Shown one piece after another: positions 55,431-64,000 of a stretch of DNA of 64,000 nt. Every line of letters begins with the position of its first letter. The first letter of the stretch is position 1. The notes under the pieces are model-generated. The model saw nothing but the letters and a program-made list of their open reading frames with translations, did not search any database and was not told the origin of the DNA. Both the position numbers and the translations under genes were made by a program. The DNA comes from Norana najaformis (Eukaryota; Annelida; Clitellata; Crassiclitellata; Hormogastridae), in assembly GCA_964023275.1 (NCBI GenBank), contig OZ029914.1, positions 15,536,308-15,600,307 of the forward strand, given 5' to 3'.

Positions 55431-55599
55431 TACTTAACATGTTGTCTATCACCGGTAATTTCAAGATTATTTAATTGAAGACATACCTGCTCCTGTTTAA
55501 CGAATATCAACCGATGGCGCACCAAAGCCAAGCCAAAATCAGGTCAATATCCAGAAGGTCAAGATAGAGAGGCAGCCCTATGAATAGGATAACGGCGTG

Positions 55600-57640
55600 A
55601 TCTGTGTTGAAACTTTTATATTTTGAAATTGAAGTACTCTGGCTAATGCCAGAAGTTGGAATAGATAGTTATTTTTTATTGAACTCTATAGAGATACTGG
55701 ATGCCTTCTTCAAAATGCCGAACATATGTGCTGATGATATGGAGTTCATGACAAAACTGCATGACAGTCTGGTCAAGAGTAGGGTCAAGGCAGATTTGTA
55801 CATCATAAAAAGAAATTTGGCTCCTCATAAAATAAATATTCTTGAAGTCTTTCAAATTCTTGGGTGAACTGCCCAAGATAAACTTTCATTCATTCAATTA
55901 TTCAAAGCATTTATATAGCCCTGTGCGATAAATATACTTTGGACACAGTTTGGCCTCACTCTGATCATGCAGACCGATGATTTTCAGACTGGTGTAATCC
56001 TGGGCAAAATATAATTTTCAATCTGGAGTAATCCTGGGCAAAATATTATTTTCAGTCCCGATGAATCCTAGGCAAAATGTCAAAGAAACCGATTACTTAA
56101 TGAATTAATTAATTCCTTCAAATTTCATCGACGAGTGAAACTGAATTTCATCGAATCGTAAACTTCAACTTCCCAACTGCAGTAAATCCGAGCATGCAAT
56201 TCTTTGTCTAAGATCCTAAATCAACGAATAGGCTTCTTTTCCCCTTCTAGCGCTTTTGTTCTAAACATCATAACTCAGAGTGGGTCGATTTGCATCGAAA
56301 TTCACTTTTACATACGTTAAACCCTACAGAATTTTCAACTTGAACAATTGAGTAAACATTAGAAGGTGTTATGCAGGGTGATGAAGTGATGCAGAGATAC
56401 AAAGAAACGAATGAAACGAAAGAAACTTTCAAACACATCGACAAATATGTTTGAACAAAGGCACACAAAGAGTGGGAGACAGAGAAAGGAGATGCAGTGT
56501 GCATCAGGTGCCTTGTAAAGGCTGTCAACCAAATGATGCGTCCCCAACTAAAAATATTCTTTGAATAAAAGAGCAATTAACTAATTTTTAAAGTCTTTAT
56601 ACCGCTCAGTATTCGTCACTGACAACCTAGTCATTGCGTTTAGTCTAACCTTGAATGTAACCTTCGGCGCTTGATAGTCACAGTAGCAGCTGTTGACGTC
56701 TTCGTCAATTTTGGAATTCCATAAATTATCATCGATGCCGTAATAATATATTTAAACTACGTTTGTCAATCGCAGTCCATACTTGTAACGTGATAAAATA
56801 TTTTTAATGTAACGTCGGTTTAATGTAATGTTATGCTATGCATGTTAATGTAACTTGATGTATCTGATTGGTCTTTCGTGTCATACAGTGGGATAGACAA
56901 CAAGTTTGAGTTGAAGTAGTTTAATCGACGTCTAGCATTATATCAGCGTGTCGTTCTTGTAGTTATTGAACGTTGGCTCGAATCCTGACTACAGGCTTCA
57001 TCTTCTGCGTTCGGCTTTCTCATCTGCGTTCAACTCACACGACTTACTTCTGCTGCAATTTATATAATTCACAGGGATCTAGGAAATGCGAGAATATTCG
57101 TGGGTTGGCCAATACATGATAAAACTATCCAGTGCTTCATTTTTACAGTGCTGACTGAGAAAATTTATTCAATTTTTAAGACACACGCTTCATAAAACCC
57201 TGATCTCTGTTTCTGTCTGCTTGTCTCACTACAGTATTTCATTCCTGCTTCTACGAGTTGAAGCGAAAACCACTAAAACATTACATCTGTTCGATATATA
57301 GAGTATGCCACTATGTTTAGGAGTGCTATGAATTAAAAAAGCTCCAAAACGACCGCTGACGTATGAAAAAGAAAAAACCCGAAAGAAACATTAGGCCTAT
57401 AGACTAGGTCCTAGCTGCAGTCGTTTGATTACAAATATGAATGCAAATGCCTGAACAGACACTAACACGAGCAATTATCTAGCGCCAGTTTATTTTAAAG
57501 TGCTTTAAATTTTTGCATAAACACATTGCGCGATGTTGTAAACATAAAGCATGCAATTTCTTCTAAGCTTAGTTGCCTTGTGATCTTATCAAGATTAGAA
57601 TGCATGAAAGAAAATATTAAAAATGACGTTGGATTATTAT
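55600..57640. repeat. GPCR-unit flank (partner of 4.76-6.72 kb)
   Basis: Parallels 4,760-6,720 throughout. A plus-strand frame at 55,604-55,867 (about 87 codons, containing EILDAFFKMPNICADDMEF) is open here but broken in the partner copy. I recognise no family and do not call it a gene. Confidence 0.65.
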
Positions 57641-57739
57641 AGTCTATATAATTTAGTAACCTGCGCTCTTTTTAAATTGGTATTATTGAGCGTTATAATT
57701 ATTACATTATAACTATATAGGTTCTTCATGAATAAAATA

Positions 57740-58015
57740 TAAATTTACACGATGTGCTACAGCTACCGTATGGCCTCGACCTCGTTTTATCAATGAATTT
57801 ATGGGCTGAGATCCTTCGCCACCGATGCCCGTTTTAGTACGCTATTTAAGATCCCCGTGTGCCGGCCGTGTTAACCAGAGATTTAAAATGTCTGAAATAT
57901 AATCTCATTAGCCATGAGAACAAACATAATCAAGCATCGAGGCGCCGTGACGTAGGCCTACCTCTTTAATCAATGAGGCTAACCAGGACTTCTCGTTAAA
58001 TATTTCGATATAGGC
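57740..58015. repeat. Insertion of about 260-270 bp in the unit-5 flank
   Basis: Compared with 720-760 of unit 1, this copy has roughly 260-270 extra bases that start after TTCATGAAT and contain CGTAGGCCTACC and GGCCTCGACCTCG. It resembles an inserted short repeat; its family is unknown. Confidence 0.45.
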
Positions 58016-58710
58016 ATGTTTGTCCTCTTCTAAGATGCATACACTTCTGTTCAATCGAGACTGTTAAGCTTTTCAAGCGCCTCTTATATGCTTTGCTCCT
58101 AAGCTACTTATATCTATGAGGCATTTAACGTGTCATGCGCAGCTGTAATTAACCTGTACACTTTTAAGTTGTCCAGATGATGCAATTAATACTTTATTTT
58201 CAGTTAAGCGTTGGAGTTTGGTTATAGTGCCCATGAAGCCACACAGGATAAGAGATGGTTGTTTTGAACGACTGGAGTTCAATAACATTTCCACGCCTAT
58301 CAAAAAATTCCAACAAGAGACTATAATGAAAATAACAATAATCAGAAATATATTAAACTTGAAAACAGCATAATACAATGTAATCTAACGAAGACAATTT
58401 ATATAGAGCAATTCAATAACAAAGCAATTTTAAGGTCGCTTTACAGTGAAAAGAAGCGCAAGCGTATATCAGCGGTAATTATATATGCCAAAAAGTCTGC
58501 TATATGTTATTGCTATCAGACACTAAACATAAATATTACTACTTTCACACAGTATTGACATAAATTTGAAGATTCAAATACTTGATGCTTTGCTGTGTTA
58601 TCCCGGATAAGCATCGGTGTTAATCAGGAGTATTTCATTTAAAGTCAAAAGAAGGATGGCTTGTTTAATTTCGAACCTCTCTGCTAAAGTTAAGATATTA
58701 TGAAATAATG

Positions 58711-59337
58711 CTATACTATCAGTACCTCAGATCTTCTCTGTCGCTTAAGACATGCAAACATGCGACATAAGATTCGGTTGAACCTTCTACTGACAAGGCA
58801 GTAGATGAGAAAATTTACCGAAGAATTTAACAGAAGGAGCGCGTTAGATATCATTACAGCACAGTAGAAAGCCGCCAAGTTCATTCGCACTCTATGTCCG
58901 TAGCGATATAAGATTACAATATTGACTTTTGCAAATAGCAGTTGGCAGAGAATGAAAACGACAACTACTGTAGCCAACATCAGTGCAATATTTCTTTTGT
59001 TTTTGATTTGTTGCGTCACCTGCCGCCGTTTCTTCCTTAAGGTGTGAAGCGCCCTCACGATACGAAAGTTAAGAATGATAAAAGTAATGAGAGGTCCGAT
59101 GGTACGAAATATTAAAAAGCAGAATGTGTTATAGATAGAAAATCCCTTGTACAAATTGTAATAACGTTCGAAGGATAAGTATGTTACGTTTTCATGATTT
59201 TCGGTACTCGAGGAATTAGTATCGGCAGAAATGCACCTCATCAAATAGATTTCAACAATCGCTTGGAATAAAGAAGGAGCGCTGAATAAAACGGCCACAA
59301 CGAACAGCATAAAAACAGTCAACTTCATCCGACGCAT
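58711..59337 (-). pseudogene. GPCR truncated at TM4 (unit 5)
   Basis: 208 open residues begin RRMKLTVFMLFVVAVLFSA, the end of intracellular loop 2 and TM4, and run through TM7 (SSVNFLIYCLV) to RRFNRILCRMFACLKRQRR. CQLP has become CQLL. Everything upstream, from the N-terminus to the DRY motif, is absent: at about 59,340-59,350 the receptor sequence stops and the flank of the next unit (partner of 5,535) begins. A deletion or unequal crossover made this half receptor. Confidence 0.85.
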
Positions 59338-59349
59338 GCTTCTCCAACG

Positions 59350-62300
59350 AAATCAACATTCAAACACAACGACAAATATAATTGGACAAAAGGCACACAA
59401 AGAGTGGAAGACAGAGAAAGGAGCCGAGGTGTACCTCAGGTGCTTTGTTAAGGCTGTCTACTCATAAAGTCTAGAAGGCCGTTATATTCGCAAATGATGC
59501 GTCCTCCTATAAATATATTCTTTGAATAATAGCGTAGTTAACTAATTTTTAAAGTCATTATACCGCTCAGTATTCGTCACTGACACCCTAGTCATTGCGT
59601 TTAGTTTTACCTTGTTTAGTTTAACGCCTGATAGTCGCATTTGCAGCTGTTGACGTCTTCGTCAGTTTTGACATTCCATAAATAAACATCGATGCCGTAA
59701 TAATTTATTTTTAATGTAATGTCGGTTTAATGTTATGTTATGTTATTCATGCTATTGTAACTTGATCTGTCCGATTGGTCTTTCGTGTCCTAAAGTGGGA
59801 TAGACAACAAGTTCGAGTTGAAAGTAGTTCAATAGACATCTAGCATTATATCAGCGTATCGTTCTTGTAGGTATTGAACGTTGGCTCGAACTTTGACTAC
59901 GGGCTTCATCTTCTGCGTTCAGCTTTCCCATTTGCGTTCAGCTCATTCGACTTACATCTGCTGCTATTTATATAATTTATGCGGATCTAGGAATTGTGAG
60001 GATATTAATGGATTGGCCATTACCTGATAAACCTATCCAGTGCTTCATTTTTACAGTGCTGACTGAGAAACCTTATTCAATTTCTAAGACACACGCTTCA
60101 TGAAACCCTGCTCTCTGTCTCTGTCTGCTTGTTTCACTACAGTATTTCATTCCTGCTCCTACATGTTGAAGCGAAGACATCTAAAACATTGCATCTGTTT
60201 GATATATAGAGTCTGCCACTATGTTTGCGAATTGCTATGAATTTAAAAAAGCTCCAACACGACCGATGACGTATGAAGAAGAAAAACCCTAAAGAAGCAT
60301 TAGGCCTGTAGACTAGGTAATATATATGCAGTCGTTTCATTACAAGTATGCATGCAAATGCCTGAGCAGACACTAACACGAGCAATTACATAGCGCCAGC
60401 TTATTTTAAAGTGCTTTAAATTTATGCATAAACACACTGCGCGATGTTGTAAACATAAAGCATGCAATTTCTTCTCAGCTTGGCTGCCTTGTGATCTTAC
60501 CAAGATTAAAATGTACGAAAGAAAATATTAAGAAATGACGTTGGATTTTATATCCTATATAATTTAGTAACATTTCTGCGCCTGTGAATAAAAGATTCCA
60601 ACAAGAGACGATAATGAGAATAACAACAATCAGAAATATATTAAACTTGAAAAGAGCGTTATATAATGTAAAATAATGAAGACAATTTATGTAGTGCAGT
60701 TCAACAACAAAAGTAATTTTAAGGGCGCTTTTCAGTGAAGCGTATATCACCCGTAATTTTATATGCCAAAAGGTCTGCTGTATGTTATTGCTATCAGATA
60801 CTAAGCTTAAATATTACTACTTTCGCACAGTATTGACATAAATTTGAAGATTTAAATATTTGATGCATTGCTGTGTTATCCCGGATAAGCGTCGGTGTTA
60901 ATCAGGAGTATGTCATTTAAAGTCAAAAGAAGGATGGCTTGTTTAATTTCGAACCTCTCTGCTAAAGTTCAGTAATATTTCGCAAATTCTATACTATCAG
61001 TACCTCAGGTCTTCTCTGTCGCTTACGACATGCAAACATGCGATATAAGATTTCGGTTAAACCTTCTACTGACAAGGCAGTAGATGAGAAAATTTACAGA
61101 TGAATTTAACACTAGGAGCGCATTAGATATCCTTCCAGCACAGAACAAAGGCGCGAAGTTCATATACACTCTATTTCCATACCAATGTAGGTTAATGGCA
61201 CTGAGTATTGCAAACGGCAGTTGGCAACGAATGAAAACGACAGCTACTGTAGCCAACATCAGTGCAATATTTCTTTCGTGTTTTATTTGTTGCGTCATTT
61301 GCCGCCGTTTCTTCTTTAGAGTGTGAAGCGCCCTCGCGATGCGAAAGTTAAGAATTAAAAAATTATGAGAGGGCCGATGGTACGAAAGATTAAAAAGGAG
61401 ACTCTGTTATAGATCACAAATCCCATGTACACATCGTAATAACGTTCGTAGCATAATTTTGTTAAACTTTCATAATTTTCGGTACTCGAAGAATTAGTAT
61501 AGGCACCTCATAACAGATGTGAACAATCGCTTGGAACAAAGAAGGTGCTGAATAAAACGGCCACAACGAACAGCACGAAAACAGTCAACTTCATGCGACG
61601 CAGGCTTCTCCATTTGGATTGCATCGGTTTACAGATCGCTAGATAGCGATCGATGGTCACGAGGACTACAATCCAGGTAGTAAGATAATGGGCGACACAT
61701 GCTATAGGTAGGCGAAGAAGTTCTATAGGGTAATAAACTATATCAGTTATTCCAGGCATCCTGTCTGCGTTTTCCAATATCGTTGTGACCGACTCAAAAA
61801 TCAATGAAAAGAGAAGAAAACTATTGTCGACAACAACCAGTGTTTTAAAGAGGCAAATGGTTGTGCTTTCTTTATCGGGGTCACGTTTCAGAACTTGAAT
61901 TGTTATGCAATTTCCCAGTAACCCGAAGAAGCAGAGGCCAAGAACTATGTAGCCTCTAAAAATGATAGCGCAGTATATATATGTATTGATATTCAAGGCA
62001 GATGTCCCATTCTCTCAGTCGACTTTAACTTCTGGTATCTGCAGTGTCGAGTATTGTGTCCATCCGGAATTCTCAACTGTTGAATGGTTCTGCGAATACG
62101 ATAATTCCCATTCAAATGGGTAAAGAGTCCAGTTTGATTGGTTTAAGAGTGGTAATAGATGCTGTTCAGAACTCCTCGCGATCTATCATTGAGAGCCGGA
62201 ATGATCAAGAATTGCAGAAAATACGATCTTCAGTTTTTCTAACAAAAAGATATTTACAAAAAATCATGTAATGTGATGCACTGTATTATCGACTCTTAAT

Positions 62301-62620
62301 ACAGCAGGTTTGTTAGCGAACTGTGAACTGGCGTCGGAAGTGCTAAGAGTATGCTCAGAGTTAGATGTATGTAATGTGGAAAGCTTAGAGTTCGCGTTAT
62401 GTTGTCCAATCTTACAAAAATGTTGCAACTGAAGCATTTCCATTCATTTCAAGCACCTTGTCTATCGGCTGTAATTTCAAGATGAATTAATTGAAGAATA
62501 AATGCATTGACTCCTGAAACACGAATATCAGTGGTGACAGAGGAACTTATCGTTCAATTAGAATTAGAATTCTCACATTTAGTCCAGCGAGAAGCGCTTT
62601 TGTGAAGCGCTTTGGAAATG
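59350..62620. repeat. GPCR unit 6, sister of 5.53-8.70 kb
   Basis: Ordered, close similarity to 5,530-8,700, including the shared 0.6-kb deletion of the flank at about 60,590. Confidence 0.75.
61000..61996 (-). pseudogene. GPCR pseudogene (unit 6)
   Basis: 162 open residues cover TM1 (GLLGNCITIQVLKRDPDKES) to TM4, with DRYLAICKPM intact. A frameshift lies near 61,520; a deletion around 61,353 in TM5 shifts the frame again. TM6-TM7 are open at 61,023-61,298 but CRCQLP replaces LCQLP, and an extra T at about 61,049 destroys the tail. The TM3 cysteine is replaced by proline (VYYPIELL). The N-terminal segment also has lost its frame. It is close to receptor 2 in sequence but inactive. Confidence 0.8.
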
Positions 62621-62624
62621 CCCA

Positions 62625-63180
62625 GGTACATATATAAATAATTACGTGTATATACATACATATATACAAATATACACTGTGTCCGGAAAAATTCCAAGGC
62701 TCTAAAATATGAATGAAAAAACTACAGTAGATAATAATCAATTTAAAAATTTAAAAACCTCCAAACAGTCCGGACTTAAATCCTGTTGATTATAAAATTT
62801 GGGGAATAATGCAGGAGAAAGTATACAAGACAAAGGTCAGAAACATCGAAGAACTCCGCGAGCGAATTGTTAATGCTTGGGATGAACTTGATCAACTGGT
62901 CGTCGATGCTGCTGTTAGTCAGTGGCGTGTACGTCTCGAAGCTTGCGTTGAAGCCAATGGCGGACATTTTGAACATAAATTATAGTTCAATAATATTTCA
63001 GGATTAAACTGTTTTTGGAATTTTAAAAATCGATTAATGTTTACTAATTATTTTCATATTTACCGTAAAGCCTTGGAATTTTTCTTGACACAGTGTACAT
63101 ACATACATAGATATATCCTCATACATATACATAATTGCATACGAAATTTACATATATACATGCATACATGCATGCATGAA
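62625..63180. repeat. (TACA)n microsatellite split by a MITE
   Basis: TATATACATACATATATAC before 62,673 and TACATACATACATAGATA from 63,096 form one array, interrupted by the mariner-derived element at 62,675-63,095. Confidence 0.85.
62675..63095 (+). mobile_element. Internally deleted mariner-type element (MITE), 421 bp
   Basis: Terminal inverted repeats of 26 bases (62,675-62,700 and 63,070-63,095) differ at two positions: CACTGTGTCCGGAAAAATTC at the left, CACTGTGTCAAGAAAAATTC at the right in complement. TA flanks both ends. The interior keeps the last ~75 codons of a transposase, open to its stop: NSPDLNPVDYKIWGIMQEKV, then NAWDELDQLVVDAAVSQW and GGHFEHKL at about 62,757-62,985. The N-terminal and first catalytic parts are deleted, so it depends on an enzyme from elsewhere. 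Confidence 0.9.
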
Positions 63181-64000
63181 TTTAAAAGTAATTATGGTTC
63201 TCTCCTACAGGAAACTGAAAGCAGCGAATGGAGAGAAGCTACTAGGCATTCGTTAACAACATACAACGAAAGGCTGCACGCAATTTCTATGAATGTCTTG
63301 AGACAGACATTTGACGGATCTGTTGTGAAGCAAGCATGCTTTTCTGAATTTTTGATTTGATAACAAAGGAACTTAAACAGGCTTTGGAGAGGCGACCAAC
63401 AGGGGAGTTCAGTCCAGAGGAGCAGACAGAAATTGTGGACAACACTTGGCAATCTTTGCAGGACATTGCAGCCTCTGAAGAATCTGTACCTGACCTACAC
63501 ACGAGAATGAATCAAGCTTTGCGTCAGGTATACGTTGAATCAGACATTTTGCCAAATATTTCACATGATTTAAACACCATCATTTCTGATAAAGACTTAT
63601 TTCAGAAAAAAACCACCAAATTTATGTTGAGCAACACACCGTAACAGACCAATAGTAAACTTACCAAAGAACCAATGAAACATCTGATTACTGATTTACA
63701 TCAACTTGTTATGACAATATTGAAAAAAAGACGCAAGGATTGTTTTACGGCTGAATCAGATTTTGAAGAAGGAATGGTAAGTGATATTAGGAACAAATTT
63801 CCACATAGAATAAAAATGTATGAAAAGGAGTTTAATATTACTTTACTTGACAACTTTAAAATACATCTGCAGATTTATACTTTACAACAGCTTAAACAAA
63901 GGATGCCTGGTCTACAAAATCTGTGGAACAGTCAGAATAAACCAAGTGAAATTTTAATGCCAAATGAAGATGATTATAAAAACGAAATTGAAACACGGCT
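63175..64000 (+). pseudogene. VLIG/GVIN-like gene, 5'-truncated frameshifted copy (runs off the window)
   Basis: Begins abruptly at the end of the microsatellite with EFKSNYGSLLQETESS, matching residue 935 onward of the gene at 46,440. A one-base deletion near 63,350 (GAATTTTTGATTTG for GAATTTTCTGATTTG) shifts the frame. KELKQALERRPTGEFSPEEQ and later blocks continue in a new frame to a stop at 63,642-63,644, and FEEGMVSDIRNKFP and LQNLWNSQNKPSE follow in another frame. Both GTPase domains are missing from the window. The similarity (roughly 75-80% by eye) shows an older duplicate of the same gene family. Confidence 0.85.

Overview
This is a eukaryotic (animal) window. It is AT-rich and crowded with decayed transposable elements, with long (TACA)n/(TATG)n microsatellites and intron-bearing or single-exon animal genes. 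The gene content (tandem class A GPCRs, a VLIG/GVIN-type giant GTPase, a CARD-like exon), the Ty3/gypsy elements with integrase ahead of reverse transcriptase (Gmr1-like order) and the recurring palindrome TAGGCCTA suggest a marine invertebrate. A deuterostome such as an echinoderm or hemichordate is my best guess, but a lophotrochozoan is not excluded.

Layout. (1) 1-15.45 kb: direct tandem duplications built around a minus-strand intronless GPCR. There is a receptor with a decayed N-terminus (1,602-2,609), the only full-length receptor (7,164-8,363), and a relic of a third (13.5-13.7 kb). Each has a flank of microsatellite plus trinucleotide-rich sequence. (2) 11.2-27.9 kb: mostly repeats. 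These are 3' ends of LINEs, two pairs of segmental duplications (12.3 kb with 18.8 kb; 16.7 kb with 19.5 kb), a hairpin, a long inverted repeat, a Tc1/mariner element with terminal inverted repeats and a nested LINE piece, and a decayed member of a repeated invertebrate protein family. (3) 28.0-34.2 kb, plus strand: a CARD-like coding segment followed by short exons that encode coiled coil. The last three clear exons have the same symmetrical phase, and a 224-bp tandem array downstream repeats a 54-nt exon-like segment of that phase. (4) 34.2-45.3 kb: two minus-strand Ty3/gypsy elements riddled with nested LINEs. (5) 46.43-51.08 kb: one open exon encoding a 1,547-residue VLIG/GVIN-like GTPase. 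Its splice-acceptor phase matches the coiled-coil exons upstream, so a single CARD/coiled-coil/VLIG gene with retroelements in its introns is possible. (6) 51.5-63.1 kb: more GPCR units (all broken), a CR1/L2-like LINE and a tRNA-derived SINE-like sequence. (7) 63.1-64 kb: a small mariner-derived MITE in a microsatellite, then a truncated, frameshifted second copy of the VLIG gene running off the window.

Two biological stories emerge. One is a birth-and-death array of neuropeptide-type GPCRs in which one copy of six is clearly intact. The other is a candidate immune-type gene, a CARD and coiled-coil region that may be spliced to a very large GTPase, with local amplification of a coiled-coil mini-exon. 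All homology statements come from recognising motifs by eye. No alignment or database search was run, and repeat boundaries are approximate.
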